The notes under the pieces were generated by a model, which was given only the letters and a program-made list of their open reading frames with translations, did no database searches and was not told where the DNA came from. The position numbers and the translations under genes were made by a program. DNA of 64,000 nucleotides from Eleginops maclovinus (taxonomy: Eukaryota; Chordata; Actinopteri; Perciformes; Eleginopidae). Location: positions 13,034,653-13,098,652 of the forward strand of contig NC_086363.1 of the NCBI RefSeq assembly GCF_036324505.1, written 5' to 3'. Below are positions 37,158-50,516 of this stretch, one piece after another (the stretch's first letter is position 1; each line of letters begins with the position of its first letter).

Positions 37158-40100
37158 CTGCAGATGGCTGGGTGGGAAGGGAAGTGCGGGGGAGTGACAC
37201 TACAGCCCGAGATGTGCATTTATGCTAATTCCAGATCTTAACCCACAGGTTCGTGACAACATTTGCTCGACATTTGCAACAACGCCGTTAAATCGCAAGT
37301 GCTTGTAGAGCAAATAAACAAGTGATTCCGGAATAACTTTGCATTAGTTGGACTGGGAAGATTCACTCGATATTCAGCATTGATTTTCCTCTGCAATGTT
37401 TTGCACTTCTCACATCAGTGTGACTGGCAGATATGCTTATTTGGCCAATGCCGAAAGTGTATAATAGACCTCAAAATGTGCCACAAACAGAATTGGCTAT
37501 TCCTGCTCATTGCTTCAACATGACCTCTGCTCTGCTAACCAGCGTACCACTCATCCTGTACTTCTGCTCTGGAGGGATAGTGGGTAAAAGAAAGTGTTTA
37601 GCAAAACTCTAGTATTGATTCGTTGTACATGTACTTCTACCTCTTTAATAGAATGTTGGTACGATCCAACGGGAAGTTTAAGCGGACCGCTGGGGGTCGA
37701 TATACTCTGCATTTGTTCTTTGGACACTTTAAGTACATTTAGCTGACTATATTTATTAGATTTTGGTAAAAGACACACTGTGGAGATTTGACCTGTAGTG
37801 GGGCTCTGAAACATAGTTGTGATGGGAGGGAAAAAAAATGACTATCATTTTTTGGGGCTTTTCTGCTGATTTAACGTCAGTGCCAAAAAAAAAGCGCAAT
37901 AAAGGCACTGACTGCCAGCAAGCAAACATGGATGTAAACAATGCACCATTAAAATAATAAAAAAACAGTTTTATGTGGAAGGAAAAGCCTCAAGGATTCA
38001 GCATACACAATCAGTTTTACACTGAATGTAATCACGACTTTACATTGTTAACAGGAGAACTCCACAGGGTACCTTTTATAGTATAATTACAAATGCAGGA
38101 CCTGTCGTATAGTCCGACTCAAAATTATATATTTCCAGTGTATAAAATGAAATCCCAGTCCCTATGACGCATGTGTATGGGGCGTAGTTGATAAGTTAAG
38201 AGATATAACCAGCTTTGTCTGGCATGCTGTTTTCAAAGCGTTGTCTATCACCCGTATCCCCTCTACCAGGACATCTTTTATGTCCGACCTGTCAGCGCGT
38301 TAACATCTCACTTTGTGCTACCCCTGAGTCCCAGTCCATTAATGTCTCATTATCCACTGTTAGATGTCTTTTCTGAATACACTAGGAGTAGTTATCATCG
38401 GTATAAAGTGGCTTTCACGAGTTCTAAACAAACAGGAAATTATGATTTGATGACGGTGATTTCAGTTCACGCTTTGGGCTAAGCGATCTGAGGTTTTTGC
38501 TGTAAAAGGATATACGAGAACATTATGGTGCTCATTATGTATAGTTAAAGAGAGGGGTTATTTGCTTTTGTTGCTGCAAGCTAAGTGTTGTCTGCATAAA
38601 GAAAACTGTGTTCATGTTTGTAGGAGTCGCAGTAGCAGCTATAGGGGTTGAAGATCATTAATTGCGGGAGTTTCCCTGCTTTCCTCCAGGACTGATAGTA
38701 TGCTGCGGAGACACTGGCTCATTGGAGTAAATGGCATTAGCACTTTGTTCGTCGAGTGCCCTGGGGCCTTGTTTCCAAGCCTTTTTTTTGTATCAAGCTG
38801 CAGCCTTGCGTGAAGCTCCCTTACACTACAGTTTATTTCTCAGGCTCTTATCCCCCCCTTTGGAATTCCCCACCAGTGTATTCATCTCCAAATGGAGAGA
38901 AGAGGGGGTTAGAGCAAAGGAAAAGGTCTAGCAAGTCTCTCAGAGTTCATCAATCTAGGTAGCATTTAGAAAAGGCAAGACAAGCTCGACGGGGCATTAA
39001 GCTAACAAGCCAAATGAGACAAACAGCATGCTTGGTAGCAGGGAGGGACAAGTGGTTAGCGCGTGGCTAAGGACACACTCTACTTGAGACTCCCATTGCA
39101 GCGGTAGGGCGGGGAGGAGTGTCGCTGCGCTCATTAGCATCGCAGCGTGGATAGAGGTAGAACCGATCTGCTGCCGGAGCTGAGTCTGCCGGGAGGCGCC
39201 CACACAGGAAGCAGCTCCTATGACATGAAAGGAAACACTACAGTCTGCAACTCCTCGTGATTCCTGTCTGATTTCTTCTTCTTTTTTTTTCTCCATCTTC
39301 ACCAATTTGTAGTCCTCCTCCTAATCATATCCCGTATCCGCTCTCTAAATCATCTCATCCCAAAACCTCTTCACTAATCATGTAAGTTGGAGAGGAATAA
39401 ATGCCTAACAGATGCTAGTATTGTCAGGGGTCGGTTACATGCGACTGCGCCTCCCAAGCTCAGTGGAACTGATCATTTTGGGCGGTTTACCTAAGATGAG
39501 TCATCTATTGAAACCTTTCTGAATATTAAATTAATTCTCAAATGTTTTCAGGGCTAGGACATGAGAAGGTTAAGGGAGAGAAAATACTAAATTACTTGTT
39601 CACAGTCGGTCATTTCCTTGACACTGCATTTGAATTATTGCTGATTACACTGGGTAATTTAGTTGAGATGCTAAGTGAATGTCACTTTCAGTCAAAGTGG
39701 AGGGATACTAATTGGTTACTGCTTTTGTGCTTATCTATATTTTCACAACTGAAATTTAGATTGGCCAAAAGAAAAAGTCTTCAAGTCACAAGGTCAAAAT
39801 ATCGAATCAAAATCTCACAAAAAGCAAAAAAAAGAATTAAATCTATCAAATGTTTAATCTCGATAATAACATGGATGAGATTTCATTTTAGATTTTGTTG
39901 TGCTTTAGATTTTTCCCAAATATGTTTCACATTGTGCCTTCTTAGAGACAATCAACACGCTCGGGCATTCTCAGGTTGCATATGGCACGTACTTACACTT
40001 ATTACTTGGTAGTGCAAAATAGGGGCATCACTTCTCACTCCTTGCTATGCTACTAATTTACATTCATGCATGCATAAATTCAGCAGTTTTTTTCAAGTTT

Positions 40101-40607
40101 CACTGTGAGTTAGAAAAACACACGTTCATAAATCATGTGTATTGAGTAATACAAAAAATAAATAAGCTCGATGTGCTGTACAAAAGAATTGGTGAAGATG
40201 TCTTTTTTCATACCGGGTTCCGCAGCACCCGCCCCATCAGTCCCTCAAACTGTGTGAAAGTGCTACTCTCACAAGTTACTACAAATAAAAGCTAAAATTG
40301 GCACTGAATCACTTTCCCAAAGTAGCTTTCTTTCATTTATATTCAATATACTAGCAATATTTGAAAAGCTACACTCAAAGTAAATGCTTTGAAAGTGAAA
40401 AAAAAGTCAATTATTTTTCTCCTACTGGTTTAAATAACACAGGCTTGTTGCGTGCATTACAATCCCAGCCACAGCGCTTTAAAGACATTTTCTTTCTTTT
40501 TCCAGTGAGGCAACCTCTTAATCAATACGCAATCTGTCATGGTAAACTTCTCATTCCTTAAGAAATGAACAGAATGCTAACAGTCTTTGTGCTTTTCTCC
40601 TCCGCAG

Positions 40608-40747
40608 CACCTCCGAGCGTCCGTATTATACACTCAGGGCACGCCTGTAATGTGGAGGAGGAGCGGCACACGGAGAGAGTGTACACCATCAGAGAGGGAG
40701 AGACCCTGGAGCTCACCTGTCTGGTGACAGGGCATCCTCGACCACAG
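40608..40747 (+). CDS. mdga2: MDGA2 exon: first half of Ig domain 1
   Basis: A 140-nt internal coding exon, preceded by the acceptor CTCCTCCGCAG and followed by the donor GTAAAG. It starts inside a codon (a phase-1 intron, the split codon giving Ala) and ends in phase 0. The translation includes APPSVRIIHSGHAC, ERVYTIREGETLEL and TCLVTGHPRPQ, which I recognise as the start of mature MDGA2. The RIIHSGHAC stretch fits MDGA2 better than MDGA1. The Cys of TCLV is the B-strand cysteine of the Ig fold. MDGA proteins are GPI-anchored, with Ig domains, a fibronectin-like domain and a MAM domain; they bind neuroligins in cis and block neurexin binding, with the N-terminal Ig domains contributing to the interface. 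The preceding signal-peptide exon was not located. A teleost may have a or b duplicates; I cannot assign which. Confidence 0.95.
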
Positions 40748-43119
40748 GTAAAGAACTCACCGCCTTTCCATCCGCCCTTAGCTGTCCGCACCGACGGAAA
40801 TAGCTACTCATGAATCACGGAACACTAATTTAGTCTCTCCTTCCTGTCTGTCTCTCCTTTCCTCACTCTCCTCCAGCTTGCTTTTTAATTCTGCATTAGC
40901 GCCAATGCACACCACGTTCCTCTGTGCTAAACCAGCTTAAAAGTTTAATCCTTTAATTATTGATGGTTTAGGTTGCATTGTGCACCTGCGTGTTGATAAT
41001 GAGAGCTTCCGGAGCTAATGAGAATGTGAAAACAAAACAGACGAAACATCTGCCATAAACAGGCCACAGTGAAACGAGTGCGGGTCATGTGAATGCACAA
41101 GGGTCCCCTGCAGCAGGGAGGGAGGTTTTCTCAAACTCTTTTTATTTACCGTTGTGATCTGAACCAATTCAAAAGTCCTCCACCTTTTTCCGGAGAAAAT
41201 AGGCCGTTCATTTTGTTCTGGTTTTGAATTTTACCTACTGCTTTTTTCATCCAAATCTATAAAAAGTCAGACGAAAACAGAATTCATCTACTAGCTTAGA
41301 CAAAATACCACCTGACTTGATCCAGGCAGGTATAAATGTCAGCTCTGCCACAAACGACCCGACCATCAAATTTTCTCCTGACATTACTCCGGGCATGATT
41401 TGCACACACTAACCTTTCGAACATTTATCGAATGCTGTTTCCAATTTGTCGGTCAACTAAAAGTTTACTTGGGAATTCAGCTCCTTCTCGGGACAGCACT
41501 GAACTTCTTTACGTTAATTAATATAATTCCCCTGCTGATCGATAGGCAAGGCCATTAGTTTGTACACTTCCCCTCTGGACCCCGAAGCAAAAGAGCACAT
41601 CGATTTTTATATTCACAATTGAAAAGGTGAGGCCTCTTAAATTAGCAAAGAGCTTCCGACACACCGATCATCTCCTCTTCTCATCGAGGGAGAGGGGGGC
41701 AACTTCACACTCATCATCGCTGTCTTTCCTCTTAATTAGATTTTGTGAAAAACAGAGCAGAGCGAGGAAGGGGAGGGGGGAGAGGAGAGGAGTGTGGGAG
41801 ATCAAAAGCCCTGCGAGGCTGTGGCAGGAGAGGCAGGATCTCCTTTGAAACAGAGTCATTATGAGACTCACGCAGATCCCCTGGCACAGCGGGTCTCTGC
41901 TGTGTCTCCCCGAACTCTGGGATGTGTCAGCTCTAGCCCCCCTCTGGTTGTGCCATGGGACCGCGGGGGGGGGAATGCACATTCATTCCGAGTGCATTCG
42001 GAAACAGACGAGGTTATCTGGGGTGGCAGAAGATCCAAGGCTGGGGTATGTGATGTTGGCGTGAAAAACACAAGGGTATGCGACCTCTTCGGAAGCACAC
42101 TCACACGTTGATACGGCAACGGCGACTCATCTTTTAATCAGACTTAAATATTAATCCTTAGAACATGTTCCCTGTCTTTCTTTGCCCCAAAGTTCCACAT
42201 TTTAATTGAGTCTAGTTCCTTCATCTTTCAAGAGGATGTGTGGGGAACAAAAGTAATCAGTGCTCTTTAAAGGTTGGAGAGCTAGTTTGGTGTCCCCAAG
42301 TGATTACAGTTATGGGCACAGGTCTGGTTTTTACCTTTGGTGGGGCCATTTTTCTTGAACAGTATGAAAGGTTTACTGTGAGTGTCCATACTTTCTTACT
42401 TCTTCTTTTATGTAATATACAGATTGTATACAGAAACTTGTTCTCCCCATGTGTTTGCTAGCTAAAGTCCTCAAAACAGGCCCATTATCTTACAGTACAC
42501 ATGTTAGTTTATAAAAAATAATATATGTTTTACTAGGTTATATCACATTTGGTACATGCAATAGATGTTTAAAATACATGTTGCAAGAAAAAGAAAATGA
42601 CAAGTGATGTGGTTCCCCTAATTCCGCTTCCCTAAAGAAGGTGTTTAGGTTTGTTGACTGCTTTCTCTATCAGTTGGCCATTCTTTTGCAAATGTTGCTG
42701 ATGTTGAATTAAAGAGATATACATATTTCTATCTTATCTTAAATATCAGTGCTACTTTTTTAAATATGCTTAAGATTAGTCCTCCACCTTTTGCTTTTTG
42801 CCTTTACATCAATGTTACAATAACACGTTTTAACATTGAATATAAAAAAGCTTACTCACACCTTACAACTAAACTCATTTTACTTTTGATTGATAAAGCT
42901 GCTCATTCATTTTAAAGGCATTCCTGCTAATGCTTTGCTGCAGTAAGCTGTCAATGCTTAGTATAGCCTGGGGGGTGTTAGATCAACAGATCAAGTATCC
43001 CCTATATCTTACCCATTCCCTTTAATTAGAATACTAGAATACTCTACTTTTTGCACTTAACTCGTGACAACCTGGTACAGACCTTAGCGGTACAACTAAC
43101 TATTTTTGATAAACTCATA

Positions 43120-43480
43120 AAGTTTCTTTTCATTTGGCTGTCGCTTTTATCCAAAGCGACTTACAATAAGGGCAAAAACCATAGGGAACAACAAGGCAGT
43201 GGATATATTCCCTTCAAGCAAGACATACTTGACATACTAAGTGCTGGTGAATTTGCTTCAGTGCCTAAGCGAATGTGCTTCTTTTTTTTTTTCTTACAAA
43301 AATATCAAAACGGATGTGTTTTCAGTTTGTAACAGAAGATACGCAGAGGTCATTCCACCATGAAGGAGCCAGGATAGTAAACAGGCGTCTTTTTGAGGGG
43401 TACCTTGTCCCCAATCGCAGCGATGGATTAGCAAGCCGATTGGCTGATGCCGATCATATAAGATCATGTAAAAATAATAG
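43120..43480 (+). repeat. decayed teleost dispersed repeat
   Basis: Contains GGCTGTCGCTTTTATCCAAA and GCGACTTACAATAAGGGCA, a motif pair very common in fish genomes. Further on come TGTGTTTTCAGTTTGTAACAG, CATTCCACCATGAAGGAGCC and AGTAAACAGGCGTC, in the order seen in longer copies. It is interrupted by a T-rich duplication near 43280-43320. Confidence 0.68.
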
Positions 43481-45021
43481 TTTGGACAATTAATCAGCAC
43501 CTTAAATTTGACATGGACACACAAAGTGCTGAGCTGTCAACTTTAACTCTTATAGAGAAGTTACCAATGTGTGTAAAACGTTCTTAAATATTTTCCAACT
43601 AATACAGCAGAGTTGAAAAAGGCCACTGCAGGGGGGGGGGGAGTTCTGTTTAATAGTGTGTCAATGCTTCCATCTGACACGAAGTTTAAAAAACATTGCT
43701 TCCTTTGCAGCTATAATCGGGGTTGAGTACAGAAAACGCCATCCGTGATGAACAGTAAAAGATTCGGGGCTTTGCTGAACACATTCAGAGCTTAAGCCCT
43801 GTAAGCTCGACCCTGGAGCCGCTTATGATCTACACCTAAGCTTAATTGGAAAGCAGTTTCTCCCTTCCGTGGAATCATTCTCAATTTTGTTTTCTCAAAT
43901 AACTTCTATACTAGCAATAACTTTAACTATATTCTCCATCTGCACAATGATATCACAGGGGGCCAAGTCACACTGCTCGATCACTGTAAATGCCATCGAT
44001 TAGTTCTGCATTAGCAAATCACAAAATAGCGCTTTTCATCATTACTGTCCAGATTCCCGTCTCCCTCCACGGGTTTGAAATACTACTAGCTCCCATGATA
44101 ATACACAAAGTGAGGGGTGTTGTGCCAAGTTCAACATCAGCACCTCTCACGACCAACCACACGGCAAATGAGGCCACGGTCGGCAATTTTTGTCACCGTT
44201 TAATTTTCCTCGTGCCTATCAATATGCACACTTCTTAAATTACATAGACGCCCCTCAGGCCCTCCCGCTGATGGAGTCTCTGGATTGTGTCCAACCAGGC
44301 AGCAGCTTCCGCACAGTGGGCCTCTCTGTCAGCCCCGCACACATCCACCCACTCACCTCGGAGGATGATAAAAAAAAAAACAGAAGGCTTTCTAATAATA
44401 AAATCATACGTGCATCCAACCTCACACACAGAGACACACAGGCACACTCAACACTCGTCTGCCTTCCCATTTAATTGTCAAATAAATATATGTTCCTGTC
44501 AGTCACCAGCACACCGTATAATGTGTGCTTTTCTCCACTGTGCCTCTTGGGTTTGGCATTTCAAGTCGTTGCTGAGGGCTGTGGAGGAAAACTGGGACTG
44601 CTGGCATGTAGCAGGCTCGGGGGGTGAGCAAGTTAAATCATCAGAGGTGCAAAGGTCACTGGAAGGATTTGTGGAAGTTGCCTCTCTAAGAACGATGAGA
44701 GAGAATATCTTTGCTGTGTTGACAGGGCTTTTTTCCTCACTCTGCGTTTTTTTAAGCTTGTTTTATTTTATTTAGCACCTACAAGGATAAGTATCTGCTG
44801 CGGCTCTGAGGCACAGAGGTGATTTGAGCAAATATGCCTGCAGTGTCAACGCTGACAGTGATGATATTTACCAGGTACCTTCGGCTACAAAAAGTCAGAT
44901 TGTATGGAAGTCTATGAGAAAATGACTGGACTTCTCACTTGCTTTATTCCCTTAATAAACATTTTCCTTATGAGTTTGTGGTCTCAATTTATAGTAGTGC
45001 ATTTTTTCAATACAGCATGTT

Positions 45022-45343
45022 TAAAGTTGGGTATCGTAGATTAAAACAATTCCGGTTCTGATCCAGTTCTGCTTTTCAATTTCTGGTTCTTTCCGGTTCT
45101 TGACTTTGGTTCTTGAGGGTAAAAATAAGTCCCATGCCAATTTCTCTGGGAGATTATTATATATTAATCAGTTTGGTTGCTTTTATTGAATACAATTATA
45201 TAGAAATCATCACTACATTACTTTTGCATTCACAAGTTAGTTCGAAGTGTTGCAATTTGACATTTAAATTCCCCCAGTCTCTTCTGATGTTACCTTGCAA
45301 CCTGCAGAACCAAATCGTGACATGATTTTAGTACCCAACCCTA
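45022..45343. mobile_element. non-autonomous hAT-type transposon (322 bp)
   Basis: The left end TAAAGTTGGGTA pairs with TAGGGTTGGGTA at the reverse-complemented right end; both fit the YARNG hAT terminus. Flanking 8-mers are AGCATGTT (45014-45021) and AGCATGAT (45344-45351), a target duplication with one mismatch. The interior repeats GGTTCT motifs and has no transposase frame. It lies inside the MDGA2 intron. Confidence 0.82.
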
Positions 45344-48300
45344 AGCATGATGTTCAATAATTAGATCCAATGGACCCATTTAACCCACAGTTAAATAAAA
45401 AGCAAAGCGGGCTTAATGGCAGAACTATCTTAGTTACAGGTTGGTAACACACATTGTTGTCCAGTTTGGAAGACACCAGTGTTTTTGTCTTACAACTTGA
45501 CTCCCAGTGTGTCTTTCTAAAGTGTCATAGTGGGTTACATCACGGTGACTATGTCCACTTCTTATATGCAGTTTATTGATAAAACATATAAAAGACTAAC
45601 AGGTCCAATCTCTTTCTTGCTGCCTCTCTCTCCTTTTCCATTTTGTGCTGACAATTATATTAGATGAATTAATCGGTAGAACATGAATTTAATCTACTAA
45701 GAATTTGAATAACTGAGTAATTTATCAAGCAATGTTCAATATTATAACTTTGTAACAGCTTCTCAAATGTGAAAAATAGCTCTTTTTTCCCCTCTGCTCT
45801 ATATCAATGAAAATTGAATATTAATTCAATTTGAAGATGTCACCTGAGGCTTCTGGAAACTGGAGGAGCATTTTTCAGTTGTTGCGACATTTTAGGGATA
45901 AAATAATTAATAATTGTATCAGAAAATTCATGAATACATAATACTGAAAATAGATATTACTTAGTTTAAATAAACAGATCAAAATAACCCCTTTCTCTCA
46001 GTTTTATCTCAATCTCTGTGTCAGAGCACCGAAGACATACAGCTTTATCTGTTCATACTTTCACGGTCACCGTCCTCTAGCTCGGTTCATTGTCTTTGAT
46101 GCCGTGAACAGACATCAAAGAGTCCCTGATGATGAAGCCATCTGCCCCCGTCTCCTCTGCCCTGGCCTCCATCCATTATGTCCACACTGCTTTGTTTGAG
46201 TACCAGGCTCCCCACAGCCAGCTACACCACATTGCAAACACCTTTTTTTTTGTTTCAATTATTGGCTGGCCAGATTCAACTCTCAGCGCAACGGGTCAGC
46301 GAGTACAAATAACCTGACCTCGGGCCCAGGGACATTTTGCTTTATACAGACCAATTGGAGTTTGTGATCTGTTTTGGGTGCTCTCATGACAGTTCGCCTA
46401 CAGTACTGGTGTCTTCAACAGATGGTGCTTTTGTTCAATATGATTTAACTTTCAATTTCTGCACTGCTCTGTTTCAGATCTCATCCCATTGAACTAAACC
46501 CTGTCAACACACCCGCCGTCATTTAAACTCAATAGTCTTTAAAAAGTAACAAACTTCAGCACTCAAACATACCGGATGTAGCTCAACACCAAGGCAAATG
46601 AAAGCGGCCCCCATTATTTGAACTGTCAAAGGTGTTTTGTCCAAAGAGATTCTGATTTCTGTTTTTTATCTCTCTTTATTTTCAATGACAAACACTTCAC
46701 TGAGGCATGTTTTTTCCGGTCATCCAGTTTTTCAAGGGCCAGTATTTTCTAATATAGACCTGTAGTGTCTTTGCACTCCCAATTTGTGATTTGGACCCCC
46801 TGATGCTTCTCCTGATCGCTTGATTGTCATGCTCAACCACACTTGGCTGCACCAGCAAGCGGCGCAGACCGCCATCAGTGCCGGAAAAGAAAAAAGATGG
46901 CAAGCAATTAGAAGCCAGTCTGTTGTTAGGGAGAGGGAAACGCCACAGCAGGCATTATGGGAGATTCACCGAAGACGCGTGCTCCGGCATATGATCCCTG
47001 CATAACAACAGACACTGGGCGCATTTTAATTAGCTCTCGCCATAACATCGCAGCATGTGTGGTCTCAGACACTGCTGGGATTTTCAGTTGGATACTAATC
47101 TAGATAAGATGTTTTACTTTTTCTTGTAAGCAAACGTTGATCTTTCTATTGGGATGTCATATTTTAGAGGGAATGGCATTATTATTGTCTCGACTCTGCT
47201 TATCCCTGTGAAAGTGCTGTCATGTCAAGGTTTTTTCGAAAATGTGCACAACTTTTTTTTCAAACCATGCTGTGTATTTATCTAAAACCAGGCCCCATTT
47301 AAATGTCATGTTAATAATATAAGCACCAGATTGCAAGGGAAAGACACAAATATTAAACTTCAGCCATAAAACAGAAGCTGGGTGGTACATCCAGTACCAG
47401 TTTGACTAATTCCCCAATGTATACTTATGAGCACCTCCCGAGTTTCAGCTGAGTAGTGACAAAAGTGCAGCAAAATAGCAGCAAGAAAAACTCCACCTGG
47501 CTGCCAGTGGGGCAGGAGCGGCAATTATCATATTGCTTGAATCCGCCAGCTCCTCTCAGATCAAGAGTATTTGCATTGCACCGAGGAGAGTGAAGAGGGT
47601 CAAACGGTTCTCACCAGGCACACTTCAGGACTCCCCCTGTGGGCAGAGGTGCTCAGATGTGAGGAGTCAAAGAAGTGGAGGAATGAAAATAGCTCCAGGG
47701 TACGGGGCGAGTTGAAAGCTCACCAATAATGTGGTCTGCTGCTGAAACAAACAGCCGCACTTTCCTCTTGAAAATTTGAAGAGTTTATTTGAACACCCAC
47801 TTCTTAGTGTCACTGCGACAATGCACTTATTGATACTGCACTTTCCTTAAACTCAAAGCTCTTTACACAAAAGGCAGTGGAAATCACTGGGGGTATAAGC
47901 TGGTAGAATATTGAATTCTGCTGAGGTCGCCATACGCTAGCTTCCTTTGTATTTGCATTAATGGGGAACCAGGGCGCTGTAGGAGAGTGACATAGAATTC
48001 TCAAACTTTGCTTCATCTATTGTATAACCATAACTTATTTGGGTTTGAGGCTGCTTTTGCTGAACTCATGATGTCCCTAACTGTTATAATTGGGTTCTAT
48101 TTTTTTTTACAGCTGCATCTATCAATTGCTGTTTGGGCTTTTTTCCTGAAGAGCTTTCTTTCGATGTCTCTTTCTAAATTTCTAACGGTCCAAGTGGAGC
48201 AGTTTCAGCACAGTCTGTTCATTTAAAGGCTTTTATTTCCAATGGTAATATATCCACTTAAAGGGTGTAAAATGGATGGTACATAAGCTCCGTCTGGCTA

Positions 48301-49444
48301 CCGACTTTTATTTTAAGTGAAAGAGGTCGGAGAAGAAATACAGCACACACATTCTTTGGGTTTCAGGGAAGCTAATTTATTTCTCACTCTCCGAATGGTA
48401 AGACCCCAAGCAAGACTGAGAATCTGAAACTCCTCTGATAAACTTTTGCGGCATATGAATCCCTCTCCCTGTCATCCTCTGGCCCCAGGCTACCAAAAAG
48501 AAATAGGAAAAGGGCACCATTATTGGGTTTTGGACAACCAAGCTTTCATTGCCTTTCTCCAGTCTGTTTGGAAAATGACCAAACTTCTAAACTGTCGTAA
48601 CCCCAGGCTGGAGTCGTCATGGTTAAAACTCCACAGCTACAGCAGCACAGCGCCAATCTACCCCGATAGCACCCTATCTTCATCCCTCCATGCTGTGATA
48701 TCCCTGTCCCATCTGATGCTATCTCTCTAAAATGGAATGTTATCAGTATCCGTGATGATGCTATCACCGTACAGTGTGGAGATATTGGATTCTAATTCAT
48801 AGCCTCCTCCTGCTTAGACAGAGATATGTGAGGCTGTGCGAGTAAAGCCAGTCCATCTGCGGCTTACTTAGGAAGAGGGATTGAATGGTGCTTTATGCTC
48901 CGTAGTGCTGCCTGTGTGGCCCCCAGGCCAGAGTAGTCACAGTACCTGTTCATGCTGTATGCCTTAATGAGGACAGGAGAGGAAGATGATGGAGAGTCAA
49001 TTACAACCTCATGTTGGAGAGTAATACTATTTCACCTTTCATTACACCTCAATGCCATGGGCTAACTGGTTCTCATCAGTTAGTGAAAGGTACTCATGCT
49101 AGAAGGCCACGCTGGTGTCAGTCTTGTGTGAAACCAAGGAAAAAGGGAAGTTAGAGGAAGATTTTCATCTCAAAAGTCATCCGTACTGCAGCATTTCACA
49201 AAATAGCTCTAAAACAGGATGTTCTCAATCGGTAGCTTGTGCACCCAATCTAATACAGAATATGGACAACATAGCAAACATGCATAAAATAATGTGATTT
49301 TAATCTCCTGCAAATTCTCAAATAGTGCCTCTATTTATCTCAACCACACAGAGGAACCCAAGCATTATTAGGAGAAGGCTCATATTATGAGACTGGACTT
49401 TATTTTTAATTATGAGGATCTGCTTCCATTTCAAAGGAATAGTA

Positions 49445-49610
49445 AGAATCTTGCTGACAGTTACGTCTGATGATTGATAACATTCTCATATGTATTAGAT
49501 AAATATTCAATGACACACTGCAACCGGTGAGCTTAGCTTAGCATAAAGACTAGAAAGCAGGGCTAGCCTGGCTCTGTCCAAAGGTAAGACAATGTACCTC
49601 CAGCTGACTT
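49445..49610 (-). repeat. teleost repeat of the GCTAAGCTAA type, minus-strand copy
   Basis: Reverse complement contains AGTCTTTATGCTAAGCTAAG followed by a stretch with CATATGAGAATGTTATCAA. It matches the motif order of the copy at 12530-12745. Confidence 0.72.
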
Positions 49611-50073
49611 ATAAATATGTTATCTCGTTTCTTTGATTAATTGAAAAAAAGTTTCCTTGACAAGGGAGTCATAGATGTTGATGTTGTTGGCTGATTATGC
49701 AAACTCAACACTTTTGAGAACACAAGTGCAGATTTGATTTATTTTTTATTTCCAGTCACTTCCTGTTTGTTGTTTTACAAATCTCTGTTAATAAAGCCAA
49801 AGACATTTGACATTTGGCCCTTCAGTTGCTTAAAGGGCCTACCCCAACCTTTTAATTTGAGAACAAATAAGCATAGGTACCGGGGTTCACTGAGGTTTAC
49901 AGCAATCGAAAGAAGAAAAAAAAACAATATTTCTGTTAAGAAGAGAAACTCAAAGCTTCAGACTAGTATAATATTTAAATTGGTGCCGTGGGAACTTGTA
50001 ATTAACCTTTTTTAGACGCCTCACTCTAAATCGGATTGAATCTATAGTCATATCTACTCTTTATTCCTCCCAG

Positions 50074-50248
50074 ATCCGATGGACAAAGACAGCGGGCAGT
50101 GTGTCGGACCGTTTCCAGGACTCCAGTGTTTTCAACGAGACGCTAAACATTGCAAAGATCCTGAGGACCCAGGGAGGTCGATACTACTGCAAGGCTGAGA
50201 ACGGCCTTGGATCCCCAGCCATCAAGTCCATCAGGGTGGATGTCTACT
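50074..50248 (+). CDS. mdga2: MDGA2 exon: second half of Ig domain 1
   Basis: A 175-nt internal coding exon between the acceptor TATTCCTCCCAG and the donor GTAAGT. It begins in phase 0, continuing directly from the exon at 40608, and ends in phase 1 inside a Tyr codon. It encodes IRWTKTAG, then FQDSSVFNETLNI, then the F-strand signature GGRYYCKAENGLGSPA and IKSIRVDVY. Together the two exons give a full Ig domain: B-strand Cys in TCLV, C-strand Trp in RWTK, F-strand Cys in YYCKA. NET is an N-glycosylation sequon. The KAENGLGSPAIK wording favours MDGA2 over MDGA1. The next exon should start the second Ig domain, but none is recognisable up to 64000. Confidence 0.95.
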
Positions 50249-50516
50249 GTAAGTGCGATGATACAGAATGTACCCCTTGTTATTATGTGTTTCTGTCTTG
50301 GTTTACAAGGCAGACTGAACATGGTAAGTTTTTCTAAAGGTGTGATAACAGTTTGTATCTTTGTTATTGTGCGAAAGACTCTCCACATTTTCTATCTCCT
50401 TTCCAAATCTTTACTAGGACACGTTTCAGAAAGCTTTGACCCTGAAAAAGGTTTCTTTTCACACTTCTGATTATGCAACGAAGTCTCTCAGCATCAAAGT
50501 GAAACACACTATAGTG

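Larger units (their letters stand above)
40748..50073 (+). other. mdga2: MDGA2 intron splitting Ig domain 1 (9.3 kb, phase 0)
   Basis: A complete intron with a GTAAAG donor and CAG acceptor. It holds a purine-rich patch near 41745-41810, a decayed teleost repeat at 43120-43480, a 322-bp hAT element at 45022-45343, and an inverted copy of a teleost repeat at 49445-49610. No further exon was recognised. Open frames here, such as 44287-44775, have no domain signature. Confidence 0.9.

Noticed and set aside
39542..40012. 156-codon plus-strand open frame, one of the two longest in the window, about 600 bases before the MDGA2 exon
   Set aside because: No domain, signal or family resemblance; rich in Lys, Ile, Phe and Leu as expected from AT-rich intron sequence. 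A single frame of this length is plausible by chance in 64 kb read in six frames.
44287..44775. 162-codon plus-strand frame inside the MDGA2 intron
   Set aside because: It does not begin with ATG, is low in recognisable motifs, and lies within an intron bounded by good splice sites.
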